Made by a program: the position numbers and the translations under genes. Below, piece after piece: positions 33,718-45,036 of a stretch of DNA of 64,000 nucleotides. The notes under the pieces are model-generated. The model was not told the origin of the DNA, searched no databases, and worked only from the letters and a program-made list of their open reading frames with translations. How positions within the stretch are numbered: position 1 is the stretch's first letter; the number at the start of each line of letters is the position of its first letter. The stretch is taken from contig NZ_KN234752.1 of the NCBI RefSeq assembly GCF_000764025.1, positions 1-64,000 of the forward strand. The letters are read 5' to 3'. The stretch is from Pseudohaliea rubra DSM 19751 (GTDB lineage: Bacteria; Pseudomonadota; Gammaproteobacteria; Pseudomonadales; Halieaceae).

Positions 33718-35436
33718 TCAGGGCGCAACGCGGCGCACCGTGCCCTCCCGCCGCGGGTCCGCGGCACCCACGAGCCCCGCGGGGGTGACGCGGATAATGT
33801 GCAGGCCCGAGTTTTCACCCTCGCGCTCCTGCACCGGGTAGCCGCGCTCCGCGAGCGCATCAGCGAGCTGGTTTCCGGTATCAGAGCCCACCTCCACCCG
33901 GACGGACCGGCCCCGGGCGATAATGTTCGGGAAGGCCACAGCCTCGTCCACCGACAGGTCCCAGTCAAAGACGCCGAGCACCGTCTTGGCGACGTAGGCG
34001 GGAATGGAGTTGCCCCCGGGAGATCCGGTGACCATCACCAGAGCGCCGCTGGCGTCGTCGAAGATCAGCGTCGGCGACATGGAAGACCGCGGGCGCTTGC
34101 CGGGGCCCACGGCGTTGGCCGGGTGCGGCCCGGTCGCCGGCACCTCCCGGGCGAAGTCCGTCAGTTCGTTGTTGAGAAGGAAACCCGCAGCCCAGCGTGA
34201 GCTGCCGAAGGGCGCCTCGACGGTGGCCGTGAATGACACGGCGTTGCCGTACCCGTCGACGATGGACAGGTGCGTAGTGCCGCCGATCTCCCGCGTCGTG
34301 TCGGCGCCGTGCAGCGCGGCCCGCGGCTCCGCGAGCAGCACCGCCCGCGGGTCGCCATGAGTGGCCTCGGCGTCCGGCGCCGCCCGGTCACCGGCGCGCG
34401 CGGCAAAGTAGCGCGGGTCCAGCAGGTGTTCGAGCGAGAGGGTCATGGCGCGCGGGTCACCGAAATAATGATCCCGGTCCGCGTAGGCCAGGCGCTGTGC
34501 ATCGACGAAACTGGCAATACGGTCTTCCTGGTCCGGGTCATCGGGCAGCAGGGCGTCATAGAGGTTGGCGATCAGTATCTCCATGGCGCCGGAGGATGGC
34601 GGCGAGGCGCTGCAGATGCGCAGGGAGCGCCAGGGGCCGCAGACCGCATCGCGCTCGGCGGGTCGGTAGGCGGCGATATCCGCCAGGCTGAGCGCGCCGG
34701 GGTTGGGCTCCGCGGCGACCGCAGCGACGATCTCGGCGGCAACGGGACCGCCATAGAAAGCCCCGATGCCCTCTTCAGCGAGCGCCTTCAGCGTCTCTGC
34801 GTAATCCGGGTTCGTGCGCAGGTCGCCGGCCTTGAGCGCCTCGCCGCCCGGATAGAAATACGCCGCCGTGGCCGGGTTATCGTTGAGGCGCGTATACTTT
34901 CTCATACGCTCGAGAAGCCCGGCCAGCCGCGGCGACACCTCGAACCCCGCCTCCGCAAGGCGGATCGCCGGCAGGAACAGCTCTGCCCAGGGCAGCTTGC
35001 CGTGCCGGTCGTGGGCCTGCTTGTACATGGCCACCACACCGGGCACGCCGACGGCGAGACCACTCTGCCAGGCATCCAGGAAGCCCATGACCTCGCCATC
35101 GCGCATGAACATGTCGGCCCGGGCCCCGGCGGGCGCCGTCTCGCGCCCGTCGTGGAAAACGATGCGGTCCTCACCCCGGTCGTAGGCCAGCATGAAGCCA
35201 CCGCCGCCAAGACCGGAACTCTGTGGTTCCACCAGGCCCAGCACCGCGTGGGCGGCGATGGCCGCATCGACGGCACTGCCGCCACGCTCGAGCATTGCCA
35301 CGGCGGCATCGGTGGCATAGGGGTTGGCGACGGCCGCCATAGCGCCGTGGGGCCAGTCGTCACTGGCGGCCGCTGTCCGCAGCGGCAGGGCGACGACGAA
35401 GAAAACGATCAGCAGCAGGTTTTTCACGGGATTCAT
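33718..35436 (-). CDS. ggt: Gamma-glutamyltransferase (exported)
   Basis: A 572-residue proenzyme with signal peptide (LLLIVFFVVALPLRTAAA). The large-subunit motif SSGLGGGGFMLAYD and the self-cleavage nucleophile in GGTTHLSIVDGYGNAVSFT are intact, as are the late GSPGGNSIP substrate-loop residues. It cleaves gamma-glutamyl peptides such as glutathione in the periplasm. The ATG at 35436 is preferred since AGGAAG lies upstream; the frame extends 33 codons further without conserved sequence. It is divergent from the astC-type gene. Unlike the HpxW-like protein at 10367-11971 it keeps the classic TTH nucleophile motif. Confidence 0.93.
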   Translation of the reverse strand: MNPVKNLLLIVFFVVALPLRTAAASDDWPHGAMAAVANPYATDAAVAMLERGGSAVDAAIAAHAVLGLVEPQSSGLGGGGFMLAYDRGEDRIVFHDGRETAPAGARADMFMRDGEVMGFLDAWQSGLAVGVPGVVAMYKQAHDRHGKLPWAELFLPAIRLAEAGFEVSPRLAGLLERMRKYTRLNDNPATAAYFYPGGEALKAGDLRTNPDYAETLKALAEEGIGAFYGGPVAAEIVAAVAAEPNPGALSLADIAAYRPAERDAVCGPWRSLRICSASPPSSGAMEILIANLYDALLPDDPDQEDRIASFVDAQRLAYADRDHYFGDPRAMTLSLEHLLDPRYFAARAGDRAAPDAEATHGDPRAVLLAEPRAALHGADTTREIGGTTHLSIVDGYGNAVSFTATVEAPFGSSRWAAGFLLNNELTDFAREVPATGPHPANAVGPGKRPRSSMSPTLIFDDASGALVMVTGSPGGNSIPAYVAKTVLGVFDWDLSVDEAVAFPNIIARGRSVRVEVGSDTGNQLADALAERGYPVQEREGENSGLHIIRVTPAGLVGAADPRREGTVRRVAP

Positions 35437-35569
35437 GGGCGCTTCCTGTCGAGACAGAAGGCGCATGGTACCGAAAGCAGGCGCAGAGGGCATAACCCCT
35501 GGCTGCTGGCGCCCGGGGGTTCCCTTTCCGCGCACCGCGCCGGAGGCGTAGACTGGACGCCGTGGCTAA

Positions 35570-38416
<2,847 letters not shown>

Positions 38417-38421
38417 CTGCC

Positions 38422-38520
38422 GTGGAGCCAAACAACCCCTTCGACCGGCTCTGGGACGATTACCTGACCCATGCGTCCAGCGCCGACAGGATCTTCGAAA
38501 ACACGGACCAACGCACATGA
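38422..38520 (+). pseudogene. DUF1338-type remnant minigene (32 codons)
   Basis: The GTG at 38422 opens EPNNPFDRLWDDYLTHASSADRIF, which resembles the N-terminus of DUF1338 proteins (2-oxoadipate dioxygenase family), genes that can accompany ast operons. After about 25 residues the match stops and a TGA overlaps the ATG of the next gene (ATGA). This is the same pattern as the astA remnant. The match is short, so the family call is tentative. Confidence 0.5.
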
Positions 38521-39746
38521 GCAACCTCGACAGCACCATTCGCGATGCCGCCCTCGCCTTCGTCGCCGAGGGTGCCGACACCATGCGCGCCGAGACCATC
38601 GCCCTGGCCGGGATCAACTCCGGCAGCTACCACGCGGCGGGGGTCAACCGGGTGCGCGAGGCGCTGGCGACGCTGTTCGGGGACCTCGACGCCGAGGCCG
38701 AGGTACTGCCCTCACCGCCGCTGGAGGTACTCGACGACGACGGTCGCCTCCGCGAGCGTGCCCTCGGCGACGGTCTGCGGCTGCGCAAGCGACCCGCTGC
38801 GCCCTTCCAGGTGTTTCTCTGCGGTCATATGGACACGGTGTTTGCCGCGGACCACCCCTTTCAGACGGTAACGGCGCTTGATGACGACACCCTCGGCGGG
38901 CCCGGTGTCGCCGATCTCAAGGGTGGCCTCGTGCTTATGCACCGCGCGCTGCTGGCCCTGGAGCGCAGCCCCCTGGCGGAGAAGATCGGCTGGGAGGTGC
39001 TGCTGAACCCGGACGAGGAAATCGGTTCGCCGCTGTCGGCGCCCTGGATCGTCGAGGCAGCACGCCGCGCCGATGTCGGCCTGATTTACGAGCCCAGCTT
39101 CCCCGACGGCAGCCTCGCCGGCCGGCGCAAGGGTTCCGGCAACTTTTCTCTCCTCGCAAGGGGCCGCGCCGCCCACGCAGGCCGGGAGCACCACCTCGGC
39201 CGCAACGCCATCCGCCTGCTCAGCGAGGCGCTGGTCGCCATAGACGATCTCAATGGCCGGCGCGAGGGCGTGACCTTCAACCCGGGCTTCGTGCATGGCG
39301 GCGGCGCCGTGAACATCGTGCCGGATACGGCCGTGGGCCGTTTCAATATCCGCGTGGAGCAGCCGGAAGACACGGCCTGGTGCGAGCGGGAGCTCGCGGC
39401 GATCATCGACGGGCTGAACGAGCGGGACGGGCTGTCTCTGGCACTGCACGGCGGTTTCACCCGCCCGCCTAAGGTCCCGGGGCCCGCCAACGAGCGCCTC
39501 TTCGACCTGGCCCGGGACTGCGGCGCCAGCCTCGGCGTAGAACTCGCCGTGAAGCCCACGGGCGGCTGCTGCGACGGTAACAACCTGGCTGCTGCGGGCG
39601 TGCCCAATATCGACACGCTCGGAGTCCACGGCGGCGCGATCCACTCCAGCGATGAGTGGATGCGGGTCTCGAGTCTGGTGGAGCGCGGCCAGCTGAGTGC
39701 GCTACTGTTGCTGCGTCTGGCGGCGGGGGACTGGCGGGGCGATTGA
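38517..39746 (+). CDS. M20-family metallohydrolase
   Basis: A 409-residue M20 (carboxypeptidase G2-like) hydrolase. Zinc-site motifs: CGHMDTVFA (His, Asp), GGPGVADLKGGL (bridging Asp), LNPDEEIGS (Glu pair), the IYEPSFPDG segment and a late VHGGAIHSSDEW His. The ATG at 38517 overlaps the minigene stop; the long frame upstream is a shadow of astD. In ast-type operons lacking astE such a hydrolase could remove succinate from succinylglutamate; this is inference. The downstream region contains the composite hairpin repeat, and no terminator of normal form was recognised. Confidence 0.88.
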   Translation: MSNLDSTIRDAALAFVAEGADTMRAETIALAGINSGSYHAAGVNRVREALATLFGDLDAEAEVLPSPPLEVLDDDGRLRERALGDGLRLRKRPAAPFQVFLCGHMDTVFAADHPFQTVTALDDDTLGGPGVADLKGGLVLMHRALLALERSPLAEKIGWEVLLNPDEEIGSPLSAPWIVEAARRADVGLIYEPSFPDGSLAGRRKGSGNFSLLARGRAAHAGREHHLGRNAIRLLSEALVAIDDLNGRREGVTFNPGFVHGGGAVNIVPDTAVGRFNIRVEQPEDTAWCERELAAIIDGLNERDGLSLALHGGFTRPPKVPGPANERLFDLARDCGASLGVELAVKPTGGCCDGNNLAAAGVPNIDTLGVHGGAIHSSDEWMRVSSLVERGQLSALLLLRLAAGDWRGD

Positions 39747-39787
39747 GGGATTCGACAGCGGCTGTTTTTTCGGTTGGGCAAACTTGG

Positions 39788-39824
39788 TCGCGTATTTCAG
39801 GGGTGAGTGCGGAATTCTTTTCTC
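39788..39824 (+). repeat. Half copy of the type 1 hairpin arm with flank
   Basis: TCGCGTATTTCA followed by GGGGTGAGTGCGG and AATTCTTTTCTC corresponds to flank plus left arm of type 1 hairpins; only the first two bases of the conserved loop (AG) follow, and no right arm is found. Its first 25 bases match the inverted flank at 40047-40071 at 23 positions. Confidence 0.75.
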
Positions 39825-39875
39825 AGCTTTACCCAGCCGGGTCGCAGCTTCGCTATTCGTTCACCGCAGTTTCCC

Positions 39876-39950
39876 GGACCGGCGGCGGGAGGATGCCCCC
39901 AGTCGCTCCACGATATTCGCTTGGTGGGGGCATCCTCCCGCCGCCGGCCC
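39876..39950 (+). repeat. Type 2 hairpin C
   Basis: The arms 39876-39900 and 39926-39950 pair at 24 of 25 positions; the loop 39901-39925 is identical to the hairpin A loop. The arm sequence (GGCGGCGGGAGGATGCCCCC) is a variant of hairpin B, so it is type 2. Confidence 0.88.
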
Positions 39951-39984
39951 TACCGTTTGAGCTTCAGAAGTACGCGAGGCGCAA

Positions 39985-40059
39985 GGGGTGAGTGCGGGGT
40001 CCTTCTCTCACCAAGCGAATATCGTGGAGCGACTGAGAGAAGGACCCCGCACTCACCCC
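39985..40059 (-). repeat. Type 1 hairpin D: perfect 25-bp stem
   Basis: The arms 39985-40009 and 40035-40059 are perfectly complementary (25 of 25); the loop 40010-40034 is the reverse complement of the hairpin A loop. The outer arm GGGGTGAGTGCGGG equals hairpin A, while the inner arm differs (GTCCTTCTCTC against AGAGTTCTCTC). Confidence 0.9.
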
Positions 40060-40090
40060 GGAAATATGCGAAGAACTCAGAAAAAGACAA

Positions 40091-40118
40091 AAAAAAGGCC
40101 CGCTTGCGCGGGCCTTTT
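40091..40118 (-). terminator. Intrinsic terminator of the cold-shock gene
   Basis: On the minus strand AAAAGGCCCGC-GCAA-GCGGGCC is followed by a T-run, 17 bp after the cold-shock stop codon. Confidence 0.9.
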
Positions 40119-40134
40119 CGTCAGCGTCTTTCGA

Positions 40135-40344
40135 TCAGACGATGACTTCGATGTCCGAAGCCTGCGGACCTTTCTGGCCCTGGCTCACGGTGAACTGGAC
40201 TTTTTGGCCCTCGAGGAGGGTCTTGAAGCCGCTGCCGTTGATGGCGCTGAAGTGTGCAAACACGTCCGGGCCGTTGTCCTGCTCGATGAAGCCGAAGCCC
40301 TTGGTTTCGTTGAACCACTTAACCGTGCCGGTTGAAGTTGCCAT
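40135..40344 (-). CDS. Cold-shock domain protein (CspA family)
   Basis: A 69-residue single cold-shock domain with [20 protein letters not shown] (RNP1) and DVFAHFSAI (RNP2), the full family length. It binds single-stranded RNA/DNA and acts as an RNA chaperone. The start ATG has AAGGATTG upstream on the minus strand. A long AT-richer leader follows upstream (40345 to about 40520), and a strong terminator is found downstream. Confidence 0.96.
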   Translation of the reverse strand: MATSTGTVKWFNETKGFGFIEQDNGPDVFAHFSAINGSGFKTLLEGQKVQFTVSQGQKGPQASDIEVIV

Positions 40345-40699
40345 GATGTCAATCCTTTCTATCCAATAAGGTGTGCTCCCTGGGAGCGGTCGTGCTTGAA
40401 GTCATGCTGTGCCTTATGGACAAATCGGACGTGAGCCGCTTGGGGCTGGGACGAACTCAGAGGACATAGTGCTGCAATACTCAAACATCCCCAGCATAGC
40501 ACCGTTTTAAAGAAAAAGATTGCACTATTTCACAGTTGTTTTTCCGCCTGCCGCGGCGGCCACCGCATTATCCCCCGGGCGGCCGTGGCATAATGGTGCG
40601 TAGCGGCGGTGGAGAGCCGACAGACGGCCCGCTGCGTAACCGCCTGCAGGCGACCCTGGAACGCGCCGAGCACGTAAAGCTGCCACAGCGAACGGAACC
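40345..40699. other. Non-coding region: csp leader and efflux promoter region
   Basis: No protein is supported. The minus-strand side (about 40345-40520) is a likely long 5' leader of the cold-shock mRNA, a common feature of csp genes; a TATGCT on the minus strand at about 40491-40496 is a possible -10. The short hairpin CTCCC-TGG-GAGC lies near 40377. The right side precedes the efflux genes and shows no clear promoter. Confidence 0.4.
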
Positions 40700-41770
40700 T
40701 TGCCCTTGCTATCACGACTTCCAGGCCTTGTGAGGCCCCTTGCCATCCTCGCCGTCGCGGCTGCCGTGGCCGCGGTGATGATCAAGAGCCGGCCCGAACT
40801 CGAGGCCCGCAATGTTGCCACCCCGCCCCCACTGGTCGCCGTACAGCCCGTCACTCTGGCTACGGTCCCGGTCACGGTGATCGCGCACGGCAACGTTACC
40901 GCCTGGCGCGAACTCACGCTTACCGCCCAGGTTGCCGGGCGCATCCTCTGGAAGGCGCCGACCTTCGAGCCCGGCGTCGTGGTCGAGGCCGGCGAGCCGC
41001 TGCTGCGGATTGACCGCACCGACTACGAGCTGGCTCTGGCCGAGGCGCGGCGGGATCTTGCCAGCGCCGAGCTTGCGCTTGCCGACGCGAAAGCGCTGCG
41101 CCAGTCAGCGCGGATCGACGAAGCGGAGGCTACCGTTGCCGCCGCCCGGGCACGGATCGCCCGGGCAGAGCGGGATCTCGTCAACACGGAGCTCAGTGCC
41201 CCCTACCGCGCGGTAATCGACGAACAGGCAGTCGAGCTCGGGCAGTTCATCAGCGCGGGCACCAACGTGGGCCGCATTCTCGGCGCAGACCGGGCGGAAA
41301 TCCGCCTGCCTGTTCCCCCGCAGGATGTCGCCTTCATCAACGGCGGCGAGGAGACAGCGGTAATGCTCTTCGCCGAAGGCGCCACCGATGAGGCGCGCTG
41401 GACCGGGCGGCTCAAGCGGATTGAGGCACGGGTCGATAGAGATACCCGAGTCATCCCGGTTGTGGTCGAGGTCGCCGATCCCCTCGACCGCAGCCGTCAC
41501 CGGCAGCCCCTGCCCTTCGGCCTTTTCGTTCGTGCCGAAATCCCGGGACGGGCCGTGCAGGGCGCAGTGGAACTGCCTCAGGCTGCCCTGCACGGCGACG
41601 ACGTCTTCCTCTTTGCCGACGGTGCCCTCGAGCGGCGCGCGATCACCGTGGCGCGCCTCAGCAACGGCAGGGCCCTGGTCACCGACGGCCTCGCCACCGG
41701 CGACAGGGTGGTCACCACGCGCCTGGAGCTCATGTTCGACGGCATGGCGGTCGCCCCCCTCGATGACTGA
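40700..41770 (+). CDS. RND efflux periplasmic adaptor (membrane fusion protein)
   Basis: A 356-residue adaptor: an N-terminal membrane anchor (residues 10-26), a barrel-sandwich segment (AHGNVTAWRELTLTAQVAGRILWKAPTFEPGVVVEAGEPLLRID), an alpha-helical hairpin (about 100-155, Ala/Arg/Glu rich), and the ELSAPYRAVIDEQAVELGQFISAGTNVGRI lipoyl half, then beta-barrel domains. The start is TTG with a weak ribosome site; no better in-frame start lies nearby. It overlaps the pump gene by eight bases, so the two are made together. Confidence 0.88.
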   Translation: MPLLSRLPGLVRPLAILAVAAAVAAVMIKSRPELEARNVATPPPLVAVQPVTLATVPVTVIAHGNVTAWRELTLTAQVAGRILWKAPTFEPGVVVEAGEPLLRIDRTDYELALAEARRDLASAELALADAKALRQSARIDEAEATVAAARARIARAERDLVNTELSAPYRAVIDEQAVELGQFISAGTNVGRILGADRAEIRLPVPPQDVAFINGGEETAVMLFAEGATDEARWTGRLKRIEARVDRDTRVIPVVVEVADPLDRSRHRQPLPFGLFVRAEIPGRAVQGAVELPQAALHGDDVFLFADGALERRAITVARLSNGRALVTDGLATGDRVVTTRLELMFDGMAVAPLDD

Positions 41771-44700
41771 ATACACCCCCCCGGACCGCCAGCGCGGGGC
41801 CGTCGCGTGGATGGCGCGCAACCCCGTGGCCGCCAACCTGCTTCTGCTCATCGTCATCATTGGCGGCCTCTACGCCATGCAGGCCCTCGACAAGGAAGTG
41901 TTTCCCTCCTTCCCCACGGAAACCTTCACGGTCACGGTGCCCTACCCCGGCAGCTCACCGGAGGAAGTGGAGCGCGGGATCATTCTGCGCATCGAGGAAG
42001 CCGTGCGCGACATCGTCGGCATCGAGGAGATCCGCAGCGAAGCGCGGGAGAGCGTCGGCGTCGTCACTGTCAGCATGGAGCCAGGGAGCGACATGGCCCG
42101 GGCCGTGAACCTGGCCAAGGTCCGCGTCGACGGTATCTCCTCCTTCCCTGCCGACGCCGAGAAACCGATCGTCGAGGAGATCGAGGCGGCCACCGGCGCT
42201 ATCCGTGTCAGTCTCTTCGGCGATATCGAAGCGCAACAGCTCAAGGAACTGTCCGAGGAGATCCGCGAAGAGATTCTTGCCCTCGGCAACATCAGTGAGC
42301 TTACCGTACTCGGCGAGCGCGCTTACGAAATCTCCATCGAACTCTCCGACGAGCGCATGCGCCGCTACGGCCTCACCGTCGACGCTGTGGTCACCGCCAT
42401 CCAGCAGCGCTCCCGGGACCTGCCGGGGGGCCTTTTGCGCACGGACGCCGGCGCGATCACTCTCCGCTCCACGTCCCAGGCCTACCGCGGCCGGGAATTC
42501 GAACAGCTCACGCTCATCAGCGGCGACGACGGCACCCGCATCCGCGTCGGCGACATCGCCACAGTGCGCGACGGTTTCGCGGAGCAACCGGTGCTCTCCC
42601 GCGTCAATGGCAAGCCGGCCCTGACCTTCGATATCGACCGCGTGGGCGCCCAGAACGTTCTCGAGATCACCACGCTCATCCGCGACTACGTGGCAGAAAA
42701 ACAGGCTGAGCTGCCGCCGGGCCTCGGCCTGCAGGCCTGGGCCGACCAGAGCCGGATCCTCCGGGGCCGTATCGAGCTGATGCTGCGCAACGCCGCCTCC
42801 GGCGCCATCCTGGTGATCATCGCCCTGGCCCTGTTCCTCGATCTGGCCCTCGCTTTCTGGGTCGTGGTGGGGCTGCCCTTTGCGGTACTCGGTTCGCTGG
42901 CCGCGATCGGCTTTCTGGGCCTGCCCGTGTCGATCAATGTGCTGTCGGTGTTCGGCTTCATCCTTGTGCTCGGCCTCCTCGTGGACGATGCCATTGTCAC
43001 CGCCGAGAGCGCTTACACGCGCCTTGAGCAGGAGGGCAAGGGCGTCGACAGCGTGATCGGCGGCGTACAGCGGGTGACCACCGCCACGGTCTTCGGTGCC
43101 CTTACCACCGTTGTGGCCTTCGGGCCGAGTCTGTTCCTTACGGAGGGCTTCGCGCGGATTCTGTCGCACATCGGCTACGTGGTCGTCTTCTGCGTCATCT
43201 TCTCGCTCATCGAGACCAAGCTGGTGCTGCCGGCGCACCTGCGCCACATCCGTGTGCCGCAGCCCGGAGATCGCCTCGGCCCGGTGCGACGGCTGCAGCA
43301 GCGTGTGTCCGGTGGCATGATCGCCTTTGCCCGGGGCCCCTATCGGCGCATGCTCGCCCGGGCTGTGCACTACCGCTACACGACCCTGGCGCTGTTCCTC
43401 GCCGGCCTCATGATCTGCCTGGCGCTGGTACCCTCGGGTATTCTGCGGGTGGTGTTCTTCCCTTCCGTGCCGTCAGACTCCATTCAGATCAATCTCGACA
43501 TGCCCCAGGGCACCCCCTGGCAGCGAACCCACGACTACGCCAGGCGCATCGAGGACTCAGCCTGGGCCATGAACGAACGCTTCAAGGCACAGGACCCGGC
43601 CGGCCGCGACGTTATACGTACCCTGCAGCTTCTCTCGGAAACCGACACGTCGGCGCGGCTGATCATCGAACTTATCGTGAGCGAGGAGCGTGAGATCGAC
43701 TCGGTGGTCCTCGGCGGCTGGCTGCGCGAGGAGCTCGGCCCCCTCCACGGCGTGCGCTCCTTCCGCCTCGATGCCGCCGCAGGCCCCGGGGGCTCGCCGA
43801 TTGACGTGCAGCTGCGTGGGCGCGACCTCGAGCAACTGCGGCAGGCGGCGAGCGAACTCAAGGTGCAGCTGGCGCAGGTCGACGGCGTGCGCGATATCCG
43901 CGACAGCTTCAACGCCGGCGGCCGGGAGCTGGATATCCGGGTGACCCCGGAAGGCGAAGCCCTGGGCCTTACCGATGTGGAACTGGCGCGCCAGGTGCGC
44001 CAGGCGTTCTTCGGCGCCGAGGTGCAGCGGGTGCAGCGCGGCCGCGACGAGGTCCGGGTGTACGTGCGACTGCCGGAGGAGGACCGCTCGCGCCTCGACA
44101 CGCTCCAGGAGCTCTGGATCAGCTTGCCGAGCGGCAACCGGGCTCCCTTCTCGGTGGTGGGCCAGGCCCGGGAGCAGGCGGGCCTCAGCGTGATCAACCG
44201 CATCGATCTGTCCCGCGTCGTCGATGTGCAGGCCGATATCGACAAGGCGGTCATTTCCTCGGCAGAAGTCATGGACCTTATCGAGGCCGCCATGCTGCCG
44301 GACATCCTCGCCCGGCATCCATCGGTGCGCTACAGCGTCGCCGGCGAAGTCGAAGAGCAACGCGATACGTCCCAGGCCCTGCTCTATGGCGGTGTGCTGG
44401 TGCTCCTGCTCATCTACGCGGCCCTGGCCATCCCCCTGAAGAGCTACCTCGAGCCGCTGCTGATCATGTCCGTGATCCCCTTCGGCGTGACCGGCGCCTT
44501 CCTCGGCCACCTGATCCTCGGCATGGACGTGAGTATTCTCTCCGCCATCGGCATCATCGGCCTCATCGGCGTTGTCGTGAACGACAGCCTGGTGCTCGTG
44601 GACTTCATCAACCACTTCATCGATGAGGGTCACGACTGGAAAGAGGCGGTGCTCGAGGCGGGGCCGATGCGTTTCCGCGCCGTGATTCTGACCTCCCTCA

Positions 44701-44897
44701 CCACCTTTCTCGGCTTGCTGCCGATCCAGCTCGAAACGTCCATCCAGGCGCAATTCGTCAAGCCCATGGCCACCTCCGTGGCCTTCGGTGTGTTCTTCTC
44801 CACGGTGGTGACGCTGTTCCTGGTGCCGACGCTCTACTACGTGTCCCAGGACGTCCGCCGGGGCTTCCGGCGGCCGCGCTCTACCCACAGCAACTGA
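41763..44897 (+). CDS. RND-family efflux pump, inner-membrane subunit
   Basis: A 1044-residue protein with the RND topology: one span near residue 25 (NPVAANLLLLIVIIGGLYAM), a large periplasmic porter loop, a cluster of five spans after residue 340, a second periplasmic loop, and a final cluster after residue 860. Length and the FPTETFTVTVPYPGSSPEEVE opening fit the HAE1/acriflavine group. Conserved VDDAIV in transmembrane segment 4 carries the proton-relay Asp residues. The ATG at 41763 overlaps the adaptor stop; the frame upstream is a shadow. No outer-membrane channel gene is adjacent, so the pump may use a shared TolC-like protein. Confidence 0.93.
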   Translation: MTEYTPPDRQRGAVAWMARNPVAANLLLLIVIIGGLYAMQALDKEVFPSFPTETFTVTVPYPGSSPEEVERGIILRIEEAVRDIVGIEEIRSEARESVGVVTVSMEPGSDMARAVNLAKVRVDGISSFPADAEKPIVEEIEAATGAIRVSLFGDIEAQQLKELSEEIREEILALGNISELTVLGERAYEISIELSDERMRRYGLTVDAVVTAIQQRSRDLPGGLLRTDAGAITLRSTSQAYRGREFEQLTLISGDDGTRIRVGDIATVRDGFAEQPVLSRVNGKPALTFDIDRVGAQNVLEITTLIRDYVAEKQAELPPGLGLQAWADQSRILRGRIELMLRNAASGAILVIIALALFLDLALAFWVVVGLPFAVLGSLAAIGFLGLPVSINVLSVFGFILVLGLLVDDAIVTAESAYTRLEQEGKGVDSVIGGVQRVTTATVFGALTTVVAFGPSLFLTEGFARILSHIGYVVVFCVIFSLIETKLVLPAHLRHIRVPQPGDRLGPVRRLQQRVSGGMIAFARGPYRRMLARAVHYRYTTLALFLAGLMICLALVPSGILRVVFFPSVPSDSIQINLDMPQGTPWQRTHDYARRIEDSAWAMNERFKAQDPAGRDVIRTLQLLSETDTSARLIIELIVSEEREIDSVVLGGWLREELGPLHGVRSFRLDAAAGPGGSPIDVQLRGRDLEQLRQAASELKVQLAQVDGVRDIRDSFNAGGRELDIRVTPEGEALGLTDVELARQVRQAFFGAEVQRVQRGRDEVRVYVRLPEEDRSRLDTLQELWISLPSGNRAPFSVVGQAREQAGLSVINRIDLSRVVDVQADIDKAVISSAEVMDLIEAAMLPDILARHPSVRYSVAGEVEEQRDTSQALLYGGVLVLLLIYAALAIPLKSYLEPLLIMSVIPFGVTGAFLGHLILGMDVSILSAIGIIGLIGVVVNDSLVLVDFINHFIDEGHDWKEAVLEAGPMRFRAVILTSLTTFLGLLPIQLETSIQAQFVKPMATSVAFGVFFSTVVTLFLVPTLYYVSQDVRRGFRRPRSTHSN

Positions 44898-44905
44898 ACG
44901 GGCGA

Positions 44906-44945
44906 GCGTCATCACCCTGTCACCGTTTCTTAACGCCGCAGTCAT
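44906..44945 (+). promoter_or_regulatory. Possible Pho box
   Basis: GCGTCAT (44906-44912), CTGTCAC (44917-44923) and CAGTCAT (44939-44945) resemble the CTGTCAT half-site and fall on an 11-bp register (11 and 22 bp apart). The intervening bases are less AT-rich than in the consensus. A PhoD-like phosphatase is encoded in the unit downstream, which fits. Confidence 0.45.
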
Positions 44946-45036
44946 TCCCCGGTAATACCTCACACGTACCCTACAGTCCGTTTCGCTACGGGACGCGTTG
45001 TATCCCCCCGCATCAAAGCCGATCACGAGGACTGTC

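Larger units (their letters stand above)
39876..40071. repeat. Composite hairpin repeat, copy 2 (inverted relative to copy 1)
   Basis: Read on the minus strand it is the flank TCGCATATTTCC, type 1 hairpin D, a 34-bp spacer starting TTGCGCCTCGCGTACTTC, then type 2 hairpin C, the same order as at 19210-19436. Spacer starts share CGCCT and CGTACT, and both spacers end GGTA. It lies between the convergent M20 and cold-shock genes; 39747-40134 holds no coding sequence. Confidence 0.82.
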
